Below are positions 1 through 8,305 of a stretch of DNA of 10,534 bases, piece by piece; positions within the stretch are counted from its first letter, which is position 1; each line of letters starts with the position of its first letter. Below the pieces are notes generated by a model. It was given only the letters and a program-made list of their open reading frames with translations, was not told the DNA's origin and made no database searches. The stretch comes from UBA5614 sp034678545 (lineage in GTDB: Bacteria; Cloacimonadota; Cloacimonadia; Cloacimonadales; Cloacimonadaceae), in contig JAXDBS010000093.1 in assembly GCA_034678545.1 (NCBI GenBank), positions 1 through 10,534 of the forward strand, written 5' to 3'. Position numbers and translations under genes: made by a program.

Positions 1-3000
1 CCATGTCTGATTCCGCCGGCTGGCGCATGGTCCCGCAAAAAGGCTATGCCAACACCTGCAGCTGGAAGATCAAAACAAGCGCTTTTGAGGGGCAGGCCTA
101 TTACTGGAGCGTGCAGGCGGTGGACACGGGCTATATGGGCTCCGCTTTTGCAACTGAGGCATCCGGAGGCTGGTTTGCTGATATCAATGCCGGTCTACCG
201 GGAGTGGATAACAGTTCAACTGCCTGGGGCGATTATGACAATGACGGGGATCTGGACCTCTTGCTGTCTGGCAACAGCAGTACAGGACAGATTACTCATC
301 TCTATCGCAATGATGATAGCACCTTTGTTTATGTAGCAGCCGGCCTGCCCAGTGTCGCAGCTACTTCCTGCTCTTGGGGCGACTATGATAATGACGGGGA
401 TTTGGATATTTTAATGTCGGGTTCTGGTATTTCCGAGGTTTACCGTAATGACAGCGGTTTCTTTACAGATGTAAATGCAGGCTTGTACGATTATGGTGCC
501 TGTGCCTGGGGCGATTATGATAATGACGGTGACCTGGATATCCTGTTAACCGCAAGTAACTCAAATATCTACCGCAATGACAATGGTGTCTTCACTAATA
601 TTAATGCAGGTTTGCCGGTAGCAGCCTATAGTTCCTGCGCCTGGGGCGACTATGACAATGACTGGGACCTGGACGTACTGGTAACGGGATGGACTGGTAC
701 TGCCCATACTTCCAATATATATAAAAACAACAACGGATCCTTTGTTAATATCAATGCCGGTCTGCTGGGAGTAGCGGTCAGCTCAAGTACCTGGGGCGAT
801 TATGATAATGATGGAGACCTTGATGTTTTAATAACTGGATTTAACTATGAGGGAAGGCATGCTAAGATTTATAACAACGGTGGGTATGATACTTTTACCG
901 ATATTGAGGCAGGTTTGACAGGAGTAGCGGATGCCACTCCGCAATGGGGCGATTATGACAATGACGGCGACCTGGATATCCTCTACAGCGGGCACGATCC
1001 CAATTTCAATAAGATTTTCAGGCTTTACCGCAATGACGGGAGCGGAGTATTTACTAGTTTAGATATGGGTATCACCGGAACCGGCTGGGGTACTACTTCC
1101 TGGGCTGACTTCGACAATGATGGCGACCTGGATTTCATCCAAACCGGTAACGACGGAACGCAACCTGTTTCCAGGATTTTCCGCAACAACTCAGTAAACC
1201 CCAATATGCCTCCTTCCGCCCCCACCAATTTGCAGGTCGGCCTGGATGGAGAATATATTGTCTTCAACTGGACTGCTTCCTCTGACGATCACACGCCTAC
1301 TGCAGGGCTAAGCTATGTGCTGCGTATCGGCACTACTCCCGGAGGTTGTGAAATAAGCGCATCCATGTCAGATTCCACCGGCTGGCGCTTGGTTCCGCAG
1401 AGAGGTTATGCCAACACCTGCAGTTGGAAGATAAGGGGGGAATACTTGTATCCTTATGACACCTATTACTGGAGCGTTCAGGCTGTGGATACGGCTTTCC
1501 GGGGTTCAGCATTTGCAGAAGAAAGGACAGATACGTTGTCGGTTGCTCCTTTGTTCACTTTAGTTAACGCTGGATTGCCCGGTGTGGATTACAGCTCTAC
1601 CGCTTGGGGTGACTTTGACAATGACGGCGATTTGGATCTTTTGCAAACAGGCAGTAACAATATAAGTCCCTATTACCATTCCACGGTTTATCGTAACAAC
1701 GGGGATGAGACCTTTACTGACATTAGCGCCGGCCTGCCCGGAGTCGAGAAAGGCTCCTGCGCCTGGGGAGACTATGATAACGACGGAGACCTGGACATTC
1801 TGCTGACGGGAGACACAGGCCGTGTATACATTGCCAAAATTTACCGGAACGATAATGGTTTATTTACGGATATCAATGCCGGACTACCAGGCGTCAGTTT
1901 TAGCTCAGTTGCCTGGGGTGACTATGACAACGACGGGGACCTGGACATCCTGCTTACAGGCTCATATACTTCACTAGTTTATAAAAACGACAACGGAACC
2001 TTCATCAATATCAATGCAGGCTTGCCGGGCGTGCGTTACAGTTCCTGTGCCTGGGGCGATTATGACAATGATGGGGATCTGGATATCCTGCTGACCGGGG
2101 ATACTGGCACCAGCGCCAGGATCTCACATATCTACCGCAATGACAGCGGCAGCTTTACATACGTAGATACCGGTTTGCCGGGCGTTTCTTCCAGTTCAGT
2201 CGCCTGGGGTGATTATGACAACGATGGTGACCTGGATATCCTGATGACCGGCAATGCCGGTGCTACAACCTCGAGGATTTACAGGAATAACGGGGATGGA
2301 TCCTTTACAGATATAGCAGCCGGGCTGACCGGAGTTGACTGGAGTTCAGCCGCCTGGGGCGACTGGGACAACGACGGGGATCTGGATATCATACTGGCTG
2401 GATACAACAATTCTGTTCCTATCATACGAATCTACCAAAATAGTGGAGACAGCACCTTTACCGAGATTAATGCCAGCTTGCCGGGTGTTGCAAGAGGTTC
2501 AGTTGTCTGGATCGACTTTGATAACGACAGAGATCTGGATATCCTATTAACGGGTAATACTGGTTCAGGCAGTATTTCCCGCATTTATCGCAACAATTAT
2601 GGCAATAGTTATCCCAATATGCCTCCTTCCGCCCCTACCAGTCTGCAGACCGGCCTGAACGGCGACTATGTAGTCTTCAGTTGGATTGCATCCACCGATG
2701 ACCACACCCCTACTGCCGGGTTGAATTATGTCCTGCGCATCGGTACCACACCGGGCGGTAATGAGATCAGTTCCGCCATGTCAGATTCCAGCGGGTGGAG
2801 AATGATACCTCAACGGGGCAATGCCAACGCCTGCAGTTGGAAGATAGACGCTTCCGTGTTGGACAGCATAGAATATTTCTGGGCTGTGCAGGCGGTGGAC
2901 ACGGGCTTTATGGGATCCGCCTTCTCCGACGAAGCCATGGGTTCTGCCATTTCTGGCTTTGAGGAGTATCCTGCCGGCTTAATCGATGTGCATAACGCGT

Positions 3001-4709
3001 CAGCCGCCTGGGGCGATTATGACAATGATGGTGACTTGGATATCCTGCTCACCGGTAATGCCGACAGCCTTCTTGTCTCAAGGATCTACAGGAATGACGG
3101 TCAGGCTGGCTTCACCGATATCGGTGCCGGACTGCCGGGAGTTGAAAATGGCTTCTGCGCCTGGGGCGATTATGACAACGATGAGGATCTGGATGTTCTG
3201 TTGTCAGATTCCGGTTCATCCAAAGTGTACCGCAACGATGGCTCTAACATATTCACAGATATCAATCTTGCCTTGCCGGGTGTAATATCGGGATCTGTAG
3301 GTTGGGATGATTTTGATAATGACGGCGACCTCGATATCCTGTTGACAGGAGAAACCGGCACGGAGATCATATCAACCCTTTACAGCAATGAAGGTAACGA
3401 ACTGTTCACAAATGCCAATGCCGGCTTGCCCGGTATTTGGCTGGGGTCAGCCGCTTGGGGTGATTATGATAATGACGGCGATCTGGATATCGTATTAAAC
3501 GGAGTTGATAATGCCTGGGATTATTATTGCGAAGTTTTCCGCAACGATGGAGGCTGGATCTTTACCGATGTCAATGCGGGATTGTATGGTACGGAATCAG
3601 GTATAGTGAACTGGGCTGATTTTGATAATGATGGCGATCTCGACATCCTGCGCACTGGCCAAATGTGGGGCACGAATTATACGACCATATTCAGAAACGA
3701 TGGAGGGAACATTTTCACTGAGGTCAGCACTGGTATGACAGGAATATGTTTTGGTCAGGCAGTTTGGGGTGATTATGACAATGACGGCAACCCGGACATC
3801 CTGCTGTCTGGAAATAGCGATACGGGCTTTGTCACGAAAATATATGAAAACGACTTTGGGGCTTTTGTTGATATAAATGCTGATCTGGACAGTTTGTACG
3901 GCAGTTGCGCAGCCTGGGGCGATTATGACAATGACGGCGATTTGGATTTCCTGTTAACAGGTGATACCGGCAGCGGGGGGATTACAAGGATATATACCAA
4001 TAATTACAATACTCCTAACACTCCTCCCACCGCTCCCTCCAACCTGCAGACCATCTTAGACGGCGACTATGTAGTCTTCAGTTGGATTGCATCCACCGAT
4101 GACCACACCCCTTCTGCCGGGTTGGATTATGTCCTGCGCATCGGTACCACACCGGGCGGTAATGAGATCAGTTCCGCCATGTCTGATTCCTCCGGCTGGC
4201 GAATGATTCCGCAAAGGGGCTTTGCCAACGCCTGCAGTTGGAAAATCCTGGCTGATTCCCTGCAGCAGTACGGAAGTTACTATTGGAGCGTGCAGGCTGT
4301 GGACACGGGCTTCCGGGGTTCCGCCTTTGCAGAAGAGCAGTCTGTTGTTACCGGCGGACCTCCGAAGGCACCGGAGAATGTCCTGATTTCTGCTTTCGGA
4401 AATGATGTCACCATCAGTTGGGACGCAGTGACGGAGGATATTTACGGTGCGCCCCTGGAACCGGACCACTACAACGTCTATTACAGCGAAGCTGGAGATC
4501 CCTACGGCAACTATGTATTTCTGGGCAGTACGGAATCGCTAACCTACACGCACGTGGGCGCTGGATTGCTGGCAGAACAGCTATTCTACTATGTTAAGGC
4601 CTTTAAGGACGGTCCGGCCCGAGACCGGCCTCCCCTGTTCAGGGTATCTTCTCCCGCCAACCGGGAAACAGGACCGAATCTCCACTTCCAAGGATTGTTC
4701 AGGAAGTGA
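1..4709 (+). CDS. Giant VCBS/FG-GAP repeat surface protein with Fn3-like linkers (5' end outside window)
   Basis: The reading frame is open from the first base. The ATG at 3 is not a start: it lies inside a module ('AMSDSxGWRM') that recurs intact at about 1365, 2778 and 4179, so the gene begins upstream. The visible 1568 residues are: partial Fn3-like linker (1-57), seven VCBS repeats (58-396), linker (397-517), seven repeats (518-868), linker (869-985), seven repeats (986-1336), linker (1337-1452), terminal Fn3 (1453-1537) and a 31-residue basic, Pro-rich tail. Each repeat carries DxDxDGxxD, the calcium loop known from integrin-alpha FG-GAP propellers. Seven repeats per block implies three seven-bladed beta-propellers (inference). 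Known relatives are secreted or surface proteins thought to mediate adhesion or matrix contact; the ligand is unknown. No enzyme domain is seen, and no T9SS/FlgD-type sorting domain at the C-terminus, unlike the neighbouring secreted protein. Stop TGA is at 4707-4709, with a hairpin 57 bases downstream. Confidence 0.93.
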   Translation, partial: MSDSAGWRMVPQKGYANTCSWKIKTSAFEGQAYYWSVQAVDTGYMGSAFATEASGGWFADINAGLPGVDNSSTAWGDYDNDGDLDLLLSGNSSTGQITHLYRNDDSTFVYVAAGLPSVAATSCSWGDYDNDGDLDILMSGSGISEVYRNDSGFFTDVNAGLYDYGACAWGDYDNDGDLDILLTASNSNIYRNDNGVFTNINAGLPVAAYSSCAWGDYDNDWDLDVLVTGWTGTAHTSNIYKNNNGSFVNINAGLLGVAVSSSTWGDYDNDGDLDVLITGFNYEGRHAKIYNNGGYDTFTDIEAGLTGVADATPQWGDYDNDGDLDILYSGHDPNFNKIFRLYRNDGSGVFTSLDMGITGTGWGTTSWADFDNDGDLDFIQTGNDGTQPVSRIFRNNSVNPNMPPSAPTNLQVGLDGEYIVFNWTASSDDHTPTAGLSYVLRIGTTPGGCEISASMSDSTGWRLVPQRGYANTCSWKIRGEYLYPYDTYYWSVQAVDTAFRGSAFAEERTDTLSVAPLFTLVNAGLPGVDYSSTAWGDFDNDGDLDLLQTGSNNISPYYHSTVYRNNGDETFTDISAGLPGVEKGSCAWGDYDNDGDLDILLTGDTGRVYIAKIYRNDNGLFTDINAGLPGVSFSSVAWGDYDNDGDLDILLTGSYTSLVYKNDNGTFININAGLPGVRYSSCAWGDYDNDGDLDILLTGDTGTSARISHIYRNDSGSFTYVDTGLPGVSSSSVAWGDYDNDGDLDILMTGNAGATTSRIYRNNGDGSFTDIAAGLTGVDWSSAAWGDWDNDGDLDIILAGYNNSVPIIRIYQNSGDSTFTEINASLPGVARGSVVWIDFDNDRDLDILLTGNTGSGSISRIYRNNYGNSYPNMPPSAPTSLQTGLNGDYVVFSWIASTDDHTPTAGLNYVLRIGTTPGGNEISSAMSDSSGWRMIPQRGNANACSWKIDASVLDSIEYFWAVQAVDTGFMGSAFSDEAMGSAISGFEEYPAGLIDVHNASAAWGDYDNDGDLDILLTGNADSLLVSRIYRNDGQAGFTDIGAGLPGVENGFCAWGDYDNDEDLDVLLSDSGSSKVYRNDGSNIFTDINLALPGVISGSVGWDDFDNDGDLDILLTGETGTEIISTLYSNEGNELFTNANAGLPGIWLGSAAWGDYDNDGDLDIVLNGVDNAWDYYCEVFRNDGGWIFTDVNAGLYGTESGIVNWADFDNDGDLDILRTGQMWGTNYTTIFRNDGGNIFTEVSTGMTGICFGQAVWGDYDNDGNPDILLSGNSDTGFVTKIYENDFGAFVDINADLDSLYGSCAAWGDYDNDGDLDFLLTGDTGSGGITRIYTNNYNTPNTPPTAPSNLQTILDGDYVVFSWIASTDDHTPSAGLDYVLRIGTTPGGNEISSAMSDSSGWRMIPQRGFANACSWKILADSLQQYGSYYWSVQAVDTGFRGSAFAEEQSVVTGGPPKAPENVLISAFGNDVTISWDAVTEDIYGAPLEPDHYNVYYSEAGDPYGNYVFLGSTESLTYTHVGAGLLAEQLFYYVKAFKDGPARDRPPLFRVSSPANRETGPNLHFQGLFRK
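174..1190 (+). repeat. VCBS propeller block 1: seven blades
   Basis: Seven repeats whose core Trp codons start at 225, 375, 507, 642, 792, 945 and 1101, giving periods of 50, 44, 45, 50, 51 and 52 residues. Each unit reads roughly F-T-D-I-N-A-G-L-x-G-V, then W-G-D-Y-D-N-D-G-D-L-D-I-L, then I-Y-R-N-D. Blade 4 has Trp in place of the loop Gly (DNDWDLD), and blade 7 begins W-A-D-F. Confidence 0.9.
1191..1553 (+). repeat. Fn3-like linker module 1
   Basis: About 121 residues between propeller blocks 1 and 2. It has the shared order PPSAPTNLQ, DDHTP, YVLRIGTTPGG, GWRxVPQRG, CSWKI, YYWSVQAVDT, GSAFAEE. At DNA level it is the outlier of the three complete linkers: over 122 aligned bases (1248-1369) I count 33 differences from linker 2. 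It carries Cys in 'GGCEIS' where linkers 2 and 3 have Asn. Confidence 0.85.
1554..2606 (+). repeat. VCBS propeller block 2: seven blades
   Basis: Seven repeats with core Trp codons at 1605, 1764, 1914, 2052, 2205, 2355 and 2508, giving periods of 53, 50, 46, 51, 50 and 51 residues. Blades 2 to 5 are the most regular in the window. Blade 7 is degenerate (WIDFDNDRDLD), with Arg at the loop Gly position. The block ends with 'IYRNN' followed by the next Fn3-like linker. Confidence 0.9.
2607..2957 (+). repeat. Fn3-like linker module 2
   Basis: About 117 residues between propeller blocks 2 and 3, with the same motif order as the other linkers. The segment 2661-2782 matches 4062-4183 in linker 3 at 120 of 122 bases, far closer than either is to linker 1, which indicates recent duplication or gene conversion. 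Confidence 0.87.
2958..4010 (+). repeat. VCBS propeller block 3: seven blades
   Basis: Seven repeats with core Trp codons at 3009, 3162, 3303, 3456, 3612, 3765 and 3915, giving periods of 51, 47, 51, 52, 51 and 50 residues. Deviations from the canonical loop are DNDEDLD in blade 2, WDDFDND in blade 3 and DNDGNPD in blade 6. It has the same blade number and same length class as blocks 1 and 2. Confidence 0.9.
4011..4358 (+). repeat. Fn3-like linker module 3
   Basis: The third complete linker. It begins TPPTAPSNLQ, continues through DDHTP, GTTPGG and CSWKI, and ends YYWSVQAVDT/GSAFAEE. It holds the second copy (4062-4183) of the near-identical 122-base segment shared with linker 2. It is followed directly by a different, classical Fn3 domain (PPKAPENV ... 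FYYVKAF, about 4359-4613). Confidence 0.85.
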
Positions 4710-5035
4710 CTCTTCATAGGGTTGGGATATAAAATAATTACGGCCTACCCGAAGTTATGCTGCTAAAGGAGGCAGGCTTCTTCGAGCCTGCCTCTTACAT
4801 ATCTGACCTGGAATAACGACTAAGTTGACGATCCATACCCGCAATATATTAATGCATAACCACTTATCCGCACTTGAACCGCCAGGTCCATCCCAGTCAT
4901 TGCTCACCTTCAGATCAGGGCAGTATTGCGGTTATCTAAAGGTGAAATGACGCTCAGCCCGGGGTTGAGATCAAAGTGCGGCAAGGGAGTCAAACTAAAA
5001 GCTGCTCATTCCTCCAAGGTTGAGAAGAACTACAA
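4710..5035. other. Convergent intergenic region, 326 bp, no gene seen
   Basis: Apart from the 12-bp hairpin at 4767-4796, this stretch holds a smaller hairpin at 4953-4969 (CTCAGCC / GGTTGAG, 3-base loop, one G-T pair) without a T run. That hairpin lies 67 bases past the stop of the minus-strand gene and could help end its transcript. A 39-codon ATG frame at 4948-5067 overlaps the end of that gene and has no protein-like character. No tRNA or other RNA gene is recognised. Confidence 0.5.
4767..4796. terminator. Strong hairpin between convergent genes, probable terminator
   Basis: AGGAGGCAGGCT (4767-4778) pairs with AGCCTGCCTCTT (4785-4796) around a 6-base loop: 12 pairs including one G-T. 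It lies 57 bases after the stop of the propeller gene. No long T run follows on either strand (TCTTAC on +, TTTAGC after the stem on -), so it could act as a terminator or RNA stabiliser for the + transcript, and perhaps as a back-stop for the - transcript. Confidence 0.65.
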
Positions 5036-8000
5036 CTATTTCAATAGAAGCATTTTACGGGTGTGAACCCGGCCGCCGTTGACCAGGCGGCAGTAGTAAA
5101 CACCGCTGGCAACGGGACGGGCAGAGTTATCCGTAGCATCCCAGGACGCTGTATGAGACCCCGCTTTCAGAGGGCCGGAGACCAGGGTCTTAACCAGCTG
5201 GCCTTTGCAGTTATAGACCTCCAGCCGGGTAGATTTGGAGGAGCTGACCGAAAACCCGATCTCGGTCCTTTCCCTGAAGGGATTGGGATGATTGGCCTGC
5301 AGGCTGACCTCGGGAACCGGGACGGCATTGTCTTCAGCGGCCACTTCCATAACACCAAACCAGTCCAGCAGGTCGTGCAGGAAGGCCTGGCGCTGTGCCG
5401 GCACGTTTAACTGGCTGAAATCGAAGCTGAAATAGTAGGCTTTGTAAATGGGCAGGACAATACTGGTGGCGCAGACCCCGTGATAGAGATAGGCTTGGCC
5501 GTTGATGGGCCCGTCTTCAAAAGCGAGGGCGTTGCTCGAACCGAGCTCGGGATACTGAACTTCGCCGGCATACCAGTCCGGGCAGGCCTGCAGGCGGAAG
5601 ACGCAGTCCGGGGAATTGGCATAAACGTCATAGAACGCTCCGGGGGTGCCGGTCGGGGAGTTGCTTGTGATCAGCAGTGTGCCGTCCACGTAGCCCAGAT
5701 AGTCTGGGCCGGCCAGGCCGTTGGTTCCGCCTCCGGAGCCGGTGGCAACATAGTCGGTACGGAAATAAGCTTCCAGCAGTTTCTTCTCCGGACTGCTGTT
5801 GGGGTCGCCCCCCTGTCCGAAAGCCCAGCCGTCGGAAGAGAAAAACGCGTTTTTAGGAGATTCACTGGTTCCGCTTTCCAGGTATTCCATCAGGGCTATG
5901 CTCAGGGAATCGCTGGCCGGGCCGGAGATTCCTGTGGTGGCATAACACAGGATGGCATCGTACTGATCCGGGAAGCGATAGGAGGGGTATTCCTGCCAAT
6001 CATAGAGATCATAGCCCACTCCCAGTTGCCCCAAAACCTGCTGATAGACAGCAAGTTCAGAATCATCATAATCCTGGGTGCCGGAACGGGCCAGCAGGAT
6101 CCGGGTGCCGGCAGTCGGCAGAATCTGAAAACTATAAGTGGCAAGTGGTGCATTTGCCGGAAGATAAGCTGTATTATTGAAAACATCAGTTGAAGTGAAA
6201 TAATAAGCCAGAAGGGTACCGGTTGGTATTTCCGTGAGATTGAACATGTAATCTCCGTTGGCCACCTGGGAGGGTGGTAAAGTATGCCACTGGTTATTGA
6301 AGTAATAGTTAAGATTAACGACTGTAATATCAGATAAATCAATGATATGAGCCTTTAAGGTCATATAGGTGGAAAAGGTGTTGCCCACCGGCACATGCGT
6401 GATCACGGGCGGCATGACATCGGGGCCGGAATAGAAGCGGATGGCCAATCCGTCATGCAGGAGGTTGCCGGGCGGTTCCACCCCCAGATAGTTGTTGTTT
6501 TGCACGAGTTCGCGCAGATAGCAGAGGCCGATATTGGCGGCTTCGTTCTGGAGTGCGACGGTAGCGCTGCGGCCGTTGTTATGGGGCACCACGGACCCGG
6601 ACTGGCCAGTTTGGGTTGTATGGTAGTAGAAGCAGATCTCGCCGTTCTCATGCAGGACGGACTGAAACTTGAGAAGGGAGGTCACGCCTGTACCCGCGTA
6701 GAAGCGTACGCTGTCCCACTGGACGACCATCCGGCGGTTTGGCTCAGTACCGAAAGCCTGGAAGAAGACATTGCCGGTTCCTGCTTCTGCGATCAGGTCG
6801 TCCCAATAGGGAGCGATCAGGCCGGGCATCTGGGCATACCCCGGGATCGGATAGAGATAGTTGAACATGTTGCCGTCCCCGTCCCAGCCGTTGCCCGGAT
6901 AAGCAATGTACCAGTTGTTTTCAGCCAGCAGGAGTTCGCCGTTGGTGTCCACGTAAAAATGGGAATAATCAGTTCCGTAAAAGGGGAAGCTGAAACCGAA
7001 ATCAATGGGCTCGGACAGGTTGTCGTCCCCGTCAAAGCCCTGCACATTATAGAGGATGGCGGACTGGCCGGTGGCGCAGATGTCGTTCCAGACATACTCG
7101 GGCCCGCCCTCGGCATTACTGTCGATCCAGCAGTAGCCAAAACTGTCCGGGCCGCCTGTCATCTGGCGAACCACGACTTCAAAGGATTTTGAGACGGTGT
7201 CATTGGCTGGATTAACATCAGCATATAGGATTTGGAACAGGACAGTATATTCTCCGGGCTGGGCAGGAACCCAGCCGGCAGGCATCATAACCTGAACCGG
7301 TGAGTTGGGAGGCAGGGTCTGATCATAGGTGGCCTGTCCGCTGTAGCACACCTGCTCGCTGTCCGAGATTGCGCATTGGACCTGGATCGGCGCATCGCAG
7401 TTGGTGTTGCCCAGATTTACCAGAGTGACCTGTGGAAAGACGTGGTGCGAAACATATTCGATTCCGCGGGGAAGAGTGATCTGGGTAAGGGCAAGATCCA
7501 CGGCGGGAACAGGCAGAACATTGACAACAACATCGTCCGTAGCCTGCTGCTGGGAGATGTTGTCTGTCAGGGTAAAGGTCAGGATTTCGCTGCCGGTCCA
7601 GTCCGGACAGGACAGAGCGACATTCCTGCCGTTGATAACAACATCCACGTGATCATTTCCCGTCACAGACAAAGTGGAGGCATTGATGTTGGTACATGTA
7701 ATGTACGGAGTAAAATCCAATGTCAGGGTCTGGCCCTGGATCAGGTCAAAGGAAGGGGGAAGCTCTAAAACCGGCTGCACCAGAGGTGTGTGGCCGACCT
7801 TGACATCATCCACCAGAACGGCATAGTAATCATTGTAGAAATGGAAGGCCAGGTATATGGTCTGCCCGGCAAAGGCATTCAGACTCAGCTGCTGGTATTG
7901 GTAAGTTGCGCTCAGATTCTGCAGATTGGCCAGCAGCTGGGTGAAATTGGCGATGCTGTTCCCGGTAGTGGACACTTTGACCAGCAGGTTGACCGGTTCG

Positions 8001-8299
8001 GCGTTTGTCCAGGAACGGGCATAAAAGCAGAGCGAGTCACCTTGGGAAATGCTGAGGGGTGGAGTGATCAGCCAATCGCTGTTATCGGCGGGCAGATAAT
8101 TGGAACAGAGAGCTGAATAGTTTCCGGAATGGGCATAGGAGGGGCCGTTGTAGGGATGCCAGGCGAGGCCGTCGCCATCGTCATAGACAATCCAGCCTGC
8201 CGGCAGAGCATCGGCTTCAAAGGATTCGTTAAGGGTCCACTGGGCGGAACAGATAACTGCCAAGGCAAGCAGAACGGACAGGATAATGATATGCTTCAT
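5036..8299 (-). CDS. Secreted multidomain protein: choice-of-anchor J, Ig-like, nidogen-like, GATase-like, C-terminal sorting domain
   Basis: 1087 residues. The ATG at 8299 is supported by AAGGGGG six bases upstream and by a signal peptide (1-19, cleavage likely after CSA). Domains seen: choice-of-anchor J/cleaved-adhesin type (about 23-168, with DWLITP at 75-80 and VDDVKV at 163-168); Ig/cadherin-like (175-262); CARDB-like (265-378); a beta-rich nidogen-like or closely related region (382-624, with FGFSFPFYG and IAPYWDDL); Fn3-like (628-728); a glutamine-amidotransferase-like alpha/beta domain (731-983, RILLARSG to FLHDLLDWFGV); and a C-terminal FlgD-Ig/T9SS type A-like sorting domain (about 997-1087, NHPNPF, ... 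GVYYCRL, ending MLLLK). The last suggests export across the outer membrane and surface attachment (known for that family). No peptidase or glycosidase domain is recognised, so the substrate is unknown. It lies downstream of the OmpA-like gene, same strand, with 97 bases between. Confidence 0.93.
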   Translation of the reverse strand: MKHIIILSVLLALAVICSAQWTLNESFEADALPAGWIVYDDGDGLAWHPYNGPSYAHSGNYSALCSNYLPADNSDWLITPPLSISQGDSLCFYARSWTNAEPVNLLVKVSTTGNSIANFTQLLANLQNLSATYQYQQLSLNAFAGQTIYLAFHFYNDYYAVLVDDVKVGHTPLVQPVLELPPSFDLIQGQTLTLDFTPYITCTNINASTLSVTGNDHVDVVINGRNVALSCPDWTGSEILTFTLTDNISQQQATDDVVVNVLPVPAVDLALTQITLPRGIEYVSHHVFPQVTLVNLGNTNCDAPIQVQCAISDSEQVCYSGQATYDQTLPPNSPVQVMMPAGWVPAQPGEYTVLFQILYADVNPANDTVSKSFEVVVRQMTGGPDSFGYCWIDSNAEGGPEYVWNDICATGQSAILYNVQGFDGDDNLSEPIDFGFSFPFYGTDYSHFYVDTNGELLLAENNWYIAYPGNGWDGDGNMFNYLYPIPGYAQMPGLIAPYWDDLIAEAGTGNVFFQAFGTEPNRRMVVQWDSVRFYAGTGVTSLLKFQSVLHENGEICFYYHTTQTGQSGSVVPHNNGRSATVALQNEAANIGLCYLRELVQNNNYLGVEPPGNLLHDGLAIRFYSGPDVMPPVITHVPVGNTFSTYMTLKAHIIDLSDITVVNLNYYFNNQWHTLPPSQVANGDYMFNLTEIPTGTLLAYYFTSTDVFNNTAYLPANAPLATYSFQILPTAGTRILLARSGTQDYDDSELAVYQQVLGQLGVGYDLYDWQEYPSYRFPDQYDAILCYATTGISGPASDSLSIALMEYLESGTSESPKNAFFSSDGWAFGQGGDPNSSPEKKLLEAYFRTDYVATGSGGGTNGLAGPDYLGYVDGTLLITSNSPTGTPGAFYDVYANSPDCVFRLQACPDWYAGEVQYPELGSSNALAFEDGPINGQAYLYHGVCATSIVLPIYKAYYFSFDFSQLNVPAQRQAFLHDLLDWFGVMEVAAEDNAVPVPEVSLQANHPNPFRERTEIGFSVSSSKSTRLEVYNCKGQLVKTLVSGPLKAGSHTASWDATDNSARPVASGVYYCRLVNGGRVHTRKMLLLK

Positions 8300-8305
8300 G
8301 CGTTT

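Noticed and set aside
3..5. ATG at the window start as the true start of the large + gene
   Set aside because: The same Met lies inside a repeated module (AMSDSxGWRM) at three other places in the protein, so the window begins mid-gene.
174..4010. Tandem DNA repeats suggesting CRISPR or satellite DNA
   Set aside because: The periodicity of 132-159 bases is in frame and encodes VCBS blades; there are no short identical repeats with unique spacers.
4678..4709. TEV-site-like string NLHFQG near the C-terminus of the propeller protein
   Set aside because: It differs from ENLYFQG and appears in natural-looking coding sequence without tag or vector features; coincidence.
4825..4852. TTGACG ... TATTAA promoter-like pair on the + strand in the convergent region
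   Set aside because: There is no gene downstream on that strand and the boxes are imperfect; chance in an AT-rich patch.
4948..5067. 39-codon plus-strand ORF with GGTGAA upstream
   Set aside because: It overlaps the end of the convergent gene, and its composition and sequence show no protein signal.
5480..7192. Long plus-strand open frames of 237 and 265 codons (5480-6193 and 6395-7192)
   Set aside because: They lie wholly antisense to the well-supported 1087-residue gene, have low-complexity translations and no recognisable domains.
8240..8299. Lipobox in the 1087-residue protein (LAVIC)
   Set aside because: Position -1 is Ile, not Gly/Ala/Ser, and a good signal peptidase I site (CSA) follows; treated as an ordinary signal peptide.
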